Assembly (NCBI GenBank): GCA_036562565.1 | Contig: DATCJY010000089.1 | Span: forward strand, 1 to 33,173 | DNA from: DATCJY01 sp036562565 | Lineage (GTDB): Bacteria > Bacteroidota > Bacteroidia > Flavobacteriales_D > Sanyastnellaceae | Direction of reading: 5' to 3' | Length of the DNA stretch: 33,173 nucleotides | In this document: piece after piece, positions 1-7,672 of the stretch | Position numbering within the stretch: the first letter of the stretch is position 1 | How the letters are laid out: every line of letters begins with the position of its first letter | The notes under the pieces: generated by a model | What the model saw: only the letters and a program-made list of their open reading frames with translations | What the model was told of the DNA's origin: nothing | The model's database searches: none | Position numbers and translations under genes: made by a program

Positions 1-1733
1 GTGAGGGTAATCGAACTCCCTTCACAAAACTTCTCATCACCGCTGGCACTGATGGTTGCTATCAGCGGTTTAGAAATTGACACGATAATGGTATTGGATG
101 TGCCATTGCAACCATTTTCATTACTCACAATAAGGTTGTAAACACCTGGAGTATCTACGGTAATGGAAGTGCCGGTTTCTCCATTGCTCCATACATAATC
201 TCCTGATGCTTGCACTACCTGTAATGTTACGCTGCCACCTTCACACAATTGTGGATTGCCTATCGTTTCAATTAAGGAGGCAGGCAAGAGACATTCAGAT
301 TCAATTACGGTATGAAATTGATTGATGGCAGGGTTTTCAATGACATTGACAATTCCTGATGGCCAGTAAATTTTTGCCTCAGTAACGGAAGTCGCAGTTC
401 CAAGACCGAAATGACAGTGCGATGTATTGGTAATACCATAACTTTCTCCTGCGCGCACATCGCGTATTTGCACTCCAAACGGACCGGTAATTTCTACTAC
501 TGCACCAACGGCTCCCATATTGCTTGTAGTCCCTTCCAAATCGAATACAATGAAATTATTTGTGCCTCCATTATTGATGAAGAGCTTATCAGGATTTTCG
601 TTGTCGGGAGTTACATATCCGTTGCCGTAAGTGGCATACAGATCCAGCCAGCCATCATGGTTAAGGTCACCAATTCCGAAGCTGTGCATGACATCATTAT
701 TGGGAAACACATTGTTTACAATGCTGAAAGTGCCGTTGCCATTATTGCGGAAATAGCGGTGGCTACCACCAGCATGAATTAAATCGAGGAAACCATCATT
801 ATCAAAATCCGCGAATTTGGCTTGAAGGTAAAAGCCGGCATAAGCGAGTCCTGCTTGTTCAGTCACATTGGTAAAATAGCCGTTGCCATCGTTGTTATAA
901 AGCTCCAATGTGCCGCTATGTGTTGTGATAAAGCAATCAAAATCTCCATCGTTGTCATAGTCCGCAAATTCGGCAGTCCATGATTGTTGAAGGTTTACGA
1001 GTCCGCGTTCGTAGGCTTCATTGGTATAGTTACCGTTGCCATCGTTGACCAAAAGAACATTGGTTCTGCGAGGGTCGTAAGGGTCATTGATGAATTGGCG
1101 GCATTTGGCAATCATCAAGTCGATATCGCCATCGCGATCGAAGTCACAGAAGACCGCACCATAATTCCCGGCATTATCATTTCCGTTAATTTCAGGGGCA
1201 AATACAAGGTCGATAAGGTTAGAGCCATTCTCCATGGTACCATTGCCATGGTTGTGAAGTATAGCGCTATGTCCATCATCATGACACACAAAACCATCGA
1301 GCCAACCATCGTTATCCAAATCTCCTAGGGCGGTGCCTTGGGTGTAAATATTGGCCCAAGGAAGATTCATTTGCGTGTAAACTCCGGGACCATCGATATT
1401 GATGACATGCACCAAATCATAATATCCACCACAGACGACATCCTTATGTCCATCATTGTCTAGGTCACCTACGGCCATGCCCCATTGGTGCCCACCGCTC
1501 ACTGTGCCGAAGCTGTGCAAAACAAAATTCCCATTGGGTTGCTGATACGCAATTTTTAGGTGGCGACTTTGGTCAAGAATCACAATGTCATCCAGACCAT
1601 CGTTGTTCATATCAGTGACACCTGTACAGTTCCCGCTATTGAATGTGCCAGGAAGAACGTCTGTTTGAAATGATTGAGCATTTATGATACAACTCCATAA
1701 AAGTGCGATGATAAGACCGGTAAAATATTTCAT
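1..1733 (-). CDS. FG-GAP/VCBS repeat protein with ASPIC/UnbV domain (C-terminus cut by window edge)
   Basis: This is a secreted surface protein, 577 codons visible and no stop inside the window. Residues 1-20 form a signal peptide ending INAQ. From about residue 30 to 385 there are many calcium-loop repeats of the type D-x-D/N-x-D-G-x-x-D (for example DLDNDGHKD, DFDRDGDID, DYDNDGDFD), the FG-GAP/VCBS beta-propeller signature. About residues 392-475 match the ASPIC/UnbV domain, ending in a segment with KIYWPSG. From about 479 on there are Ig-like/PKD-like repeats (CEGGSVTL, then CEGSSITL), as in T9SS cargo. The start ATG follows an AGGAAA stretch. By analogy with this domain order a T9SS sorting domain is expected beyond the edge, but it is not seen. 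Ligand and function are unknown; adhesion or calcium-stabilised surface display is inference. Confidence 0.9.
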   Translation of the reverse strand, partial: MKYFTGLIIALLWSCIINAQSFQTDVLPGTFNSGNCTGVTDMNNDGLDDIVILDQSRHLKIAYQQPNGNFVLHSFGTVSGGHQWGMAVGDLDNDGHKDVVCGGYYDLVHVINIDGPGVYTQMNLPWANIYTQGTALGDLDNDGWLDGFVCHDDGHSAILHNHGNGTMENGSNLIDLVFAPEINGNDNAGNYGAVFCDFDRDGDIDLMIAKCRQFINDPYDPRRTNVLLVNDGNGNYTNEAYERGLVNLQQSWTAEFADYDNDGDFDCFITTHSGTLELYNNDGNGYFTNVTEQAGLAYAGFYLQAKFADFDNDGFLDLIHAGGSHRYFRNNGNGTFSIVNNVFPNNDVMHSFGIGDLNHDGWLDLYATYGNGYVTPDNENPDKLFINNGGTNNFIVFDLEGTTSNMGAVGAVVEITGPFGVQIRDVRAGESYGITNTSHCHFGLGTATSVTEAKIYWPSGIVNVIENPAINQFHTVIESECLLPASLIETIGNPQLCEGGSVTLQVVQASGDYVWSNGETGTSITVDTPGVYNLIVSNENGCNGTSNTIIVSISKPLIATISASGDEKFCEGSSITL

Positions 1734-1761
1734 TATTATATAGTTTTCCTTTAGTCTGTAT

Positions 1762-1788
1762 CGAATGTATTGTTTAACCTGCTGACAA
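1762..1788 (-). promoter_or_regulatory. Possible promoter of the FG-GAP/ASPIC protein
   Basis: On the minus strand TACATTCG (1769-1762) resembles the Bacteroidota -7 element TAnnTTTG with one mismatch. A TTG lies at 1788-1786, 16 bases upstream. The distance to the ATG at 1733 fits a short leader. The spacing is below the usual 19-21, so this is only suggestive. Confidence 0.25.
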
Positions 1789-1837
1789 ACAAGAAATAAA
1801 ACCGGTCATTATTGAAGTCCTTTTATTGTGGATGATG

Positions 1838-3394
1838 TCAGGCGAAGGTCTTATAAATGGCTTCTGCTACCTTTTGTCCATCAATTGCAGCACTGGCTAT
1901 ACCTCCCGCATAGCCTGCTCCTTCTGCACAAGGATATAGATTGATAATTTCGGGATGATGCATCGTGTCTTTATCGCGCGGTATGCGGACAGGAGATGAT
2001 GTACGTGACTCAGTTGCTACAAGCACTGCCTCATTTGTGTAGTAACCCTTTAATTTTTTGCCAAACATCACAAAGCCTTTGCGCAATCGTTCGGCTACAA
2101 AAGCCGGCAATACATCATCCAACATCACGGATACTATTCCCGGTTGATAGGAAACCTCAGGTAGATCTTTAGATTTTCTCTTTTCTACAAAGTCCACCAT
2201 GCGTTGAGCAGGAGCAGTTTGAGATTTACCTCCGGCAATCCAACATTGGTGTTCTACCTGCTTCTGGAACATCATACCGGCCAGTGGACCAAATTGGTGG
2301 AATTCTTCAAGGTCTTCCCAGAAAATGGGAACAACGATTCCAGAATTAGCCCAAGGATTATTGCGTTTGCTAGGTGACCATCCATTGGTAACAACTTCTT
2401 CAGGAGCCGTGGCGCAAGGTGCAATAATGCCACCTGGGCACATGCAGAACGAATAAACACCGCGTCCGTCCACTTGTTCCACCAAGCTATAGGAGGCAGG
2501 AGGCAGATATTCCGGGCGTTCTTCGCAGTGGTATTGTGTGCGGTCAATAATTTGTTGGCGGTGTTCTGCTCTTACCCCAAGGGCAAATGATTTGAATTCA
2601 ATCAGAATTCCTTTGTCGTGAAGTAATTGGTATATGTCGCGCGCACTGTGACCTGTTGCAAGTATGAAGTGATCAGCAGCGTAAGTATTGCCGTTTGCAC
2701 AAAGGATGGATTGAATTTTATTCTCTTTAAGATTAAAATCAACCATTTTGGAATTAAAATGGACTTCACCGCCACATTCGAGAATGAATTGACGCATTCT
2801 TTCAATGATACCTGGCAACTTATTGGTGCCTATATGTGGATGCGCATCCACCATAATATCTTGTGGTGCGCCAAAGTGAACAAATTTTTCAAGCACAGCT
2901 TGTACATCACCACGCTTGGTGCTGCGCGTATATAATTTGCCATCGCTATAGGTGCCCGCACCACCTTCACCGAAGCAGTAATTGGATTCTGGATTGACGA
3001 TGTGATGTTTGTTGATGGCTGCTAAATCTCTTCTGCGTTCTCTAACGGTGTTACCTCTTTCAATAATGATAGGCTGTATGCCAAGCTCAATGCAGCGTAG
3101 AGCAGCAAATAGTCCGGCCGGACCGGCTCCCACAATCACCACGCGATGAGCTGAAGAGCTTACATCCTTCTTCTCGATAAACCGCGTTTGAAGCGGAGTA
3201 AACGTTTCATCATTACCAAAAACCTCAATCCTCAATTGGAATTTTATTTGACTTTGTCGAGCATCGATGGAGCGTTTAATGATGCGGTATTCCGCAACAG
3301 GATATTGAGGATTTTTTTGTGCCAGAGCGGTTTTAATAAATGCACTGTCCTTTATTTTCTCGGCAGGAATGACTATGTCGACTATCAACGGCAT
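1838..3394 (-). CDS. FAD-dependent oxidoreductase (COG2509 type)
   Basis: A 518-residue cytosolic flavoprotein. The first ~80 residues form the small alpha/beta N-terminal domain usual in this family. A dinucleotide-binding GxGxxG (GAGPAG, residues 89-94) follows, with the acidic end of beta-2 at IIIERG (about 110-114). Family-specific blocks are CFGEGGAGTYSDGKL (140-153), NEAVLVATESRTSSPVR near residue 450 and the C-terminal FAD-binding EGAGYAGGIASAA. These match the uncharacterised FAD dehydrogenases of COG2509, sometimes described as geranylgeranyl-reductase-like or as HI0933 relatives; the substrate is not known. No heme or Fe-S motif is seen. It lies downstream of the AT-hook gene on the same strand but is separated from it by a terminator at 3463-3508, so it probably has its own promoter. 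Confidence 0.9.
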   Translation of the reverse strand: MPLIVDIVIPAEKIKDSAFIKTALAQKNPQYPVAEYRIIKRSIDARQSQIKFQLRIEVFGNDETFTPLQTRFIEKKDVSSSAHRVVIVGAGPAGLFAALRCIELGIQPIIIERGNTVRERRRDLAAINKHHIVNPESNYCFGEGGAGTYSDGKLYTRSTKRGDVQAVLEKFVHFGAPQDIMVDAHPHIGTNKLPGIIERMRQFILECGGEVHFNSKMVDFNLKENKIQSILCANGNTYAADHFILATGHSARDIYQLLHDKGILIEFKSFALGVRAEHRQQIIDRTQYHCEERPEYLPPASYSLVEQVDGRGVYSFCMCPGGIIAPCATAPEEVVTNGWSPSKRNNPWANSGIVVPIFWEDLEEFHQFGPLAGMMFQKQVEHQCWIAGGKSQTAPAQRMVDFVEKRKSKDLPEVSYQPGIVSVMLDDVLPAFVAERLRKGFVMFGKKLKGYYTNEAVLVATESRTSSPVRIPRDKDTMHHPEIINLYPCAEGAGYAGGIASAAIDGQKVAEAIYKTFA

Positions 3395-3462
3395 GAATAC
3401 GGGAAAATTCGGCTGCTAATTTCCTTTAATTGTCGGCTAAGTCGGAAAGAAAAATATGAAAT

Positions 3463-3508
3463 AAAAAAAAGCAACCATGGCACATTGTAAATGAATGGCC
3501 ATAGTTGC
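3463..3508 (-). terminator. Rho-independent terminator of the AT-hook gene
   Basis: Arms 3498-3508 and 3471-3481 pair over 11 positions (one G-U in RNA), with a 16-base loop. On the minus strand they are followed at once by eight T residues (3470-3463). It sits about 70 bases past the stop of the AT-hook gene and upstream of the FAD oxidoreductase start. Confidence 0.8.
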
Positions 3509-3577
3509 CTGAATTTTGTGTTGGAATAAGTTGTTATTCAGAAGAATAGTGCCTCCGGATAAACATCCCTAAGAGGG

Positions 3578-3889
3578 TTAACTACTCTTTTTAGTCGCTT
3601 GTTTGGCGCTTTTCTTAGCGGCTGCTTTAGTTGATTCAGAAGCCGGTTTAGGACCGGGTTTTTTGTAGCCGGGCTTGTTTTTAGCTCCCGGTGGACGACC
3701 ACGTCTTCCTGTACGCTTAACAGTAGCACCCGCTTCAGTCAAAGAAGTTAGGAAGCTCAAGGAAGGCTTACGGCCTCGGCCAGTTTTCACTTGCGAGAGC
3801 AATTTATAAGCTTCACTCAAAGCGTTATACTCTGCCTGAAGCTGCTCCATTTGTTTGCGTAACTGCTGAAGTAATTTTGCGTTTGACAT
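3578..3889 (-). CDS. Small basic AT-hook protein
   Basis: 103 residues. Residues 1-33 form a Leu/Gln/Glu-rich helix with coiled-coil character, likely for dimerisation. Two AT-hook cores follow, GRGRKP (37-42) and RRGRPPG (62-68). The tail from about 70 is Lys/Ala/Pro-rich like the C-terminus of histone H1. This layout (coiled coil, AT hooks, basic tail) fits a minor-groove-binding nucleoid or regulatory protein; no target can be read from the sequence. I chose the ATG at 3889 because it begins the predicted helix. An in-frame upstream ATG at 3928 would add 13 residues (MYIRHIIHLNYLT) that look like untranslated leader. It is monocistronic, with a strong terminator at 3463-3508. Confidence 0.75.
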   Translation of the reverse strand: MSNAKLLQQLRKQMEQLQAEYNALSEAYKLLSQVKTGRGRKPSLSFLTSLTEAGATVKRTGRRGRPPGAKNKPGYKKPGPKPASESTKAAAKKSAKQATKKSS

Positions 3890-3989
3890 AGTCAAATAAT
3901 TTAAATGAATAATGTGGCGAATATACATTATTCCTGATTAGTGAGATTTATATCCTAATCGTTAATAGTTTTAAATATGGCACTTTTAA

Positions 3990-4018
3990 AGCAAGAAATT
4001 CTTGATCATTTTCTTGCT
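3990..4018. repeat. 9-bp inverted repeat in divergent spacer
   Basis: AGCAAGAAA at 3990-3998 is matched exactly by TTTCTTGCT at 4010-4018. It could be an operator for either flanking gene. A short T run follows on the plus strand (4023-4027), but no plus-strand gene precedes it, so a terminator role is unlikely. Confidence 0.4.
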
Positions 4019-4221
4019 GTAATTTTTGTGGAACAAGCTATTTAAGGGACAAATGAGAAGAGGGATAATTCAGAAAAGCAGTGGTCAAAATTGAGATTCT
4101 GTGGGTATTATAATTGAGCCGGTTCGCAGCGATTTATTCATCTTCAATTTTTCCAATGCTTGCATAATTGCCCGGTGGAACATTTATCTCTACAAATCGT
4201 AGGAACCGCCTGCTCAGTATT

Positions 4222-4229
4222 TACATTTG
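4222..4229 (+). promoter_or_regulatory. -7 element (TACATTTG) for the SprB-repeat T9SS gene
   Basis: TACATTTG matches the Bacteroidota TAnnTTTG consensus exactly and lies 30 bases before the ATG at 4260. Transcription would start near 4235, inside the longest open frame from the TTG at 4227. This supports ATG 4260, which also starts a classic signal peptide. No clear -33 TTG is present. Confidence 0.45.
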
Positions 4230-4259
4230 AGCCAAATCATATACCAATTATTTTATAGG

Positions 4260-6146
4260 ATGAAAAAATTATTACTTATCTGCAGTGCGCTACTCGTATT
4301 CTCTCAATGGGTATCTGCTCAGGTAACGTCTATTTCTGTAGAGCCTGTTTATACCGATGACGGAACTATTGCCGGCTATCCGGCCGGCCACACCACTTAT
4401 CGCATTTATGCCAACCTTACACATGCCAGCGATAGGTTAACCGCGGTTTTTGGAGATGAATCCCATCCAATGTCTATTACCGTTACCGGTAACGGCATAT
4501 GGAACTATGCTCAAGGTGGAGCCACAGCTGCTTCCATATCATGTGATGCAGTGATGAACGAAGAGTTGGAAGCTTATGATTCTTATTTAACAATAGGATC
4601 TACCTGCCATGATGAATTTACAACTGACCTTGAAGCATTGGAGGATCCGGAAGCGACCACTTGGATTGAGGAGAATTTTAATAACGCTCCATACGGACTT
4701 GGTCAGATAACCGTCAATTCAGCCGTAGGTGGTGTTTGGTTTAACCTTCCTACCCACAGCATTACGCAGGCAGGTGAATCACAACGCGTGCTATTAGCTC
4801 AGATTACCACTAACGGAAGCGTCTGTGGAACCATCAATATTCAAGTATTCCCTGAGTATTCCGGCCCCGGCAGTGATTATATCGAACAATACGGAATCTC
4901 TTTCAGTGTTGTTCCCGGAATGGAAGTGGCTGCAATTGTTACCTCACCACATTGTCCAGGGGATGAAAACGGAAGCATTCAGGTAGAGGCAACCGGAGGA
5001 AATGGTGAATTGAGCTATAGCCTTGATAATGCGGAATACGTGGAGTTTGGTCAATGGAATAACCTTGCTCCCGGTAACTATACGGTATATATCAAGGATG
5101 AAATCGGTTGTGTTGTAGTAGAAGAAGTTGCCATCACCGCACCACAACCCATTGAAGCTACTTATGTTGCAACCGATATTACCTGTAATGGCGCAGCGGA
5201 TGGTGAAATTCACATATCGGCTACAGGTGGTGCAGGCATGACCATTTTCTCACTTGATGGAGAGAACTATTTGCCGGCACCTGACTTCACCAATTTGGGT
5301 CCGGGGTCTTATCATATTCACATCATGGATATGTACGCATGTACCTACATTGCTCCTGAAGCCATTGTATTCACAGACCCTGAGCCAATTGTTGCGTCAT
5401 TGGAATATGAAATCATTACTTGCTATGGAGCCAATGATGGCGAAATACACATAACAATAGAAGGTGGTGAAGCCCCATATGAATTTCATTACGGCAATTT
5501 CAGCACCAGTGCTAATCCAATTTTGAATGTCGCTCCTGGTTCTTATGTTGTAACGGTGACCGATGCACGCGGTTGTGTTTATACCATTGAAGATTGGGCA
5601 TTGATAGGAGAACCAACTCCGGTTGTTGTCAGTGGTCTTGAGCCCATTCACATTTCAGAAGGTACACCCGGTGGTAATACCAACTATACCGTAACCGGTG
5701 GTATTTTCCCTTATACATTTAGCTGGGTTGACCCCAACGGAGTAGAAGTATCAACCGATCAAAACCTTCCTCAATTGTTTGGAGCTGTGGCCGCAGGAAC
5801 ATACACGCTCACTATTACCGATGACAATGGTTGCGTTTATACAACATCCATTGATGTGAGCTATCTCGTTGGCATCGAAGAACAGATGACAGGGGCGCAG
5901 TTGGCAATGTATCCTAACCCGACTCATGGAGAAGTACAATTGGAAATTGTCACCACCGAAGCTGTGGAGTTGGAATATCGTATCGTAGATGCATCAGGTC
6001 GCGTAATCGGTGCTCCTCGTACCATAATGACTGTACCGGGTAAATATGTCGAATCCTTGAATCTGTCACATCTGGCAAGCGGTATTTACTTTGTTGAATT
6101 GAAATCTCAAAAAGAAAACGGCATCTATCGATTTATTAAGATGTAA
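4260..6146 (+). CDS. Secreted SprB-repeat protein with T9SS type A sorting domain
   Basis: 628 residues exported through Sec and then the type IX secretion system. Residues 1-21 are a signal peptide (MKKLLLIC...VSAQ). About 22-220 is a unique beta-rich N-terminal domain. Four SprB/PKD-like repeats follow from about residues 228, 304, 385 and 467. Each has the pattern C-x-G-x-x-D/N-G-x-I near its start and APGxY-x-V-x-I/V-x-D-x-x-G/A-C near its end; the fourth lacks the first Cys. The C-terminal ~80 residues begin AMYPNPTHGEVQL and end IYFVELKSQ...FIKM, a canonical type A sorting signal. Such proteins are cleaved and anchored to, or released from, the outer membrane. SprB repeats occur in gliding adhesins, but this protein is far smaller than SprB, so a motility role is not implied. 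Confidence 0.9.
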   Translation: MKKLLLICSALLVFSQWVSAQVTSISVEPVYTDDGTIAGYPAGHTTYRIYANLTHASDRLTAVFGDESHPMSITVTGNGIWNYAQGGATAASISCDAVMNEELEAYDSYLTIGSTCHDEFTTDLEALEDPEATTWIEENFNNAPYGLGQITVNSAVGGVWFNLPTHSITQAGESQRVLLAQITTNGSVCGTINIQVFPEYSGPGSDYIEQYGISFSVVPGMEVAAIVTSPHCPGDENGSIQVEATGGNGELSYSLDNAEYVEFGQWNNLAPGNYTVYIKDEIGCVVVEEVAITAPQPIEATYVATDITCNGAADGEIHISATGGAGMTIFSLDGENYLPAPDFTNLGPGSYHIHIMDMYACTYIAPEAIVFTDPEPIVASLEYEIITCYGANDGEIHITIEGGEAPYEFHYGNFSTSANPILNVAPGSYVVTVTDARGCVYTIEDWALIGEPTPVVVSGLEPIHISEGTPGGNTNYTVTGGIFPYTFSWVDPNGVEVSTDQNLPQLFGAVAAGTYTLTITDDNGCVYTTSIDVSYLVGIEEQMTGAQLAMYPNPTHGEVQLEIVTTEAVELEYRIVDASGRVIGAPRTIMTVPGKYVESLNLSHLASGIYFVELKSQKENGIYRFIKM

Positions 6147-6155
6147 TCGCTTTGA

Positions 6156-7469
6156 TTATTTATTGTAAAGAATCATCAGGTCTTTGCAATCAGCATAAGG
6201 AATAAAATTAATTATCGAACTGGCGTTTGTGTTGAATACATAAACGCCAGTTTCATTATATGCGTAGAGCAAATCCGAGATTTTTTCGTAAATCAATTTA
6301 TGCGGTTCAATTGCGATTCCCGTGTTCAACATATTCAGATTATAAGTGTAATTCACTAAACCATCATGTTGTGCTACTATGAATCGATTGGGTGATGTGT
6401 TCCACGCATTATATACATGGCTGTGATTGTAGAAAGTATAGATTTCATTCAGCGCATTGGTGTTCCTATTGTAGTAAATGAATTTTCCGGAATTGTCTTC
6501 ATTTCCCACCAATAAAATTTTGTCTTCACTGCCCAAGAAAATCATTTTGACAAGGTTAAATTGAGCCGGTACAGGAAGTGATTGCACAACGTTTCTTGTT
6601 GATTTTTTTATCACCGAAATTGAGCGCTGCGTATGACTTAAGTTGTGGTGATAGAGAAAAATATAGTCGCGTGTTATGAGAAGATCCCGAATGGATTGTT
6701 GGTCGAAATAGGCATAGATAGAAGTTGAACCGTATTGATTGATTTCATAGATATACCCATCTATGGTAGTTGAATACAGGTTTTGAGAATATTCATCATT
6801 AATGGCATTTATGACCGTTGAATTAAAATGACCATGAGTAGAGACAACGGATAAATCCGAAGTGCGCAGAATATTTAATTCATCATCTTCGGCAGAGAGG
6901 ATGAGCTGATGCCTACTGTTTATTGCTCCAAGGTGATGTGAATGATTCAATCCAGCATACGGATGAATGGAACTGCCGGATAAAGTATCAATGTATGAGC
7001 CGCTGCCGGCAGAACGTATAAGAAGGATATTCATTAACTGTACAGGAACCTCTGTGAGTTGAATTTGACGAAACTCAATTTTTTCATTGTCTTTATCGAA
7101 AGCGGTAATCTTCACATAATAAGGACCCGTGGAGAGATAGAGGTCATTGTGAAGAAACGAAGTATGGAGTTCATATGAGTTCCCATCAGGAAAAAACTCT
7201 TTTGTCTGCATAAATGATTGCCCCACAGCGTTTACAATTTGAACACGCACTTTTTCTATACGGTTGTCATCAGTGATGGTAGCTGAAACGGGGATAATGT
7301 CCTCGGGATGAAATGAGCTTCCCGGAGTGGGAGAGTGAATAACAATCTGTGGGAGTTGATTATCTACCTTCTCCTTCTTGCAGCCATGAAGTGCAAAAAT
7401 CAACAAAACCATTAGTAATAAATGCGTTGTGTGATGACGGTGGATGGTATAGTACAAAAAGCACTTCAT
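6156..7469 (-). CDS. Lipoprotein with Ig-like domain and beta-propeller-like region
   Basis: 437 residues. A Lys/His/Arg-bearing n-region and hydrophobic core lead to the lipobox FALHGC, with the lipidated Cys at residue 30, then KKEK. Residues about 38-140 look like an Ig-like domain (HSPTPGSSF, then DDNRIEKVRVQI and YYVKITAFDKDN), of the kind common in Bacteroidota surface lipoproteins. The remaining ~290 residues are short beta-strand repeats rich in Tyr, Asn and His with no catalytic motif, most likely a propeller. No specific family is recognised. It faces the T9SS gene with only 9 bases between stops. The long N-terminus before the lipobox is unusual, but no later Met gives a workable signal peptide. 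Confidence 0.8.
   Translation of the reverse strand: MKCFLYYTIHRHHTTHLLLMVLLIFALHGCKKEKVDNQLPQIVIHSPTPGSSFHPEDIIPVSATITDDNRIEKVRVQIVNAVGQSFMQTKEFFPDGNSYELHTSFLHNDLYLSTGPYYVKITAFDKDNEKIEFRQIQLTEVPVQLMNILLIRSAGSGSYIDTLSGSSIHPYAGLNHSHHLGAINSRHQLILSAEDDELNILRTSDLSVVSTHGHFNSTVINAINDEYSQNLYSTTIDGYIYEINQYGSTSIYAYFDQQSIRDLLITRDYIFLYHHNLSHTQRSISVIKKSTRNVVQSLPVPAQFNLVKMIFLGSEDKILLVGNEDNSGKFIYYNRNTNALNEIYTFYNHSHVYNAWNTSPNRFIVAQHDGLVNYTYNLNMLNTGIAIEPHKLIYEKISDLLYAYNETGVYVFNTNASSIINFIPYADCKDLMILYNK
6218..6252 (+). terminator. Perfect 11-bp hairpin inside the 3' end of the convergent lipoprotein gene
   Basis: Arms 6218-6228 and 6242-6252 are exact reverse complements with a 13-base loop. On the plus strand the hairpin lies about 70 bases past the T9SS gene stop and is followed by only three T residues. 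It may end or protect that transcript while encoding TGVYVFNTNAS on the other strand. Confidence 0.4.
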
Positions 7470-7493
7470 TCTGATGGTTGTTTAAAACTAACG

Positions 7494-7525
7494 GGAAAGT
7501 ACGTGTGAAAACGCAATGAAATCAA
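7494..7525 (-). promoter_or_regulatory. Possible promoter of the lipoprotein gene
   Basis: On the minus strand TACTTTCC (7501-7494) is a two-mismatch version of TAnnTTTG. A TTG at 7525-7523 stands 21 bases upstream. The leader to the ATG at 7469 would be about 20 bases. Confidence 0.25.
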
Positions 7526-7626
7526 CGAAATTTATATGATACCCAACGAGATGAAAAGACTAACAATAATTCGAAATTCGTTGTGGTGAGAATGTTCAGA
7601 AACTGTGTTGAAACCATGCGTGAGCG

Positions 7627-7645
7627 GGGGCATCTTTACGGCCCC
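7627..7645 (+). repeat. Short GC-rich hairpin in the dnaB leader
   Basis: GGGGC at 7627-7631 pairs with GCCCC at 7641-7645 around a 9-base loop, followed by an A run and then TTTTGG. It is only 27 bases before the dnaB start. It is not a terminator shape on the plus strand, because no T run follows directly. A leader structure affecting translation is possible. Confidence 0.3.
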
Positions 7646-7672
7646 AAAAAATTTTGGTAGCAAAAAAGAGGT

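Larger units (their letters stand above)
3890..4259. other. Divergent intergenic region, 370 bases
   Basis: This AT-rich gap separates the AT-hook gene (-) from the SprB-repeat T9SS gene (+). It has no convincing coding frame. It holds a perfect 9-bp inverted repeat (arms 3990-3998 and 4010-4018, 11-base loop) and a -7-like element at 4222-4229. A TATATTCG on the minus strand (around 3920) could serve the AT-hook gene. I see nothing else between 4020 and 4220. Confidence 0.5.

Noticed and set aside
411..1328. Plus-strand open frames of 123 and 114 codons
   Set aside because: They lie opposite the FG-GAP/ASPIC coding frame, lack domain character, and the minus strand shows continuous calcium-loop repeats across the same bases.
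4227..4259. TTG start giving 11 more residues on the SprB-repeat protein
   Set aside because: The TTG lies inside the -7 promoter element and the extension would precede an already complete signal peptide starting at ATG 4260.
7627..7657. GC hairpin and CCAAAAAATTTTGG before dnaB as a replication origin or terminator
   Set aside because: There is no cluster of DnaA-box-like sequences and no T run directly after the stem. It is kept only as a small leader hairpin.
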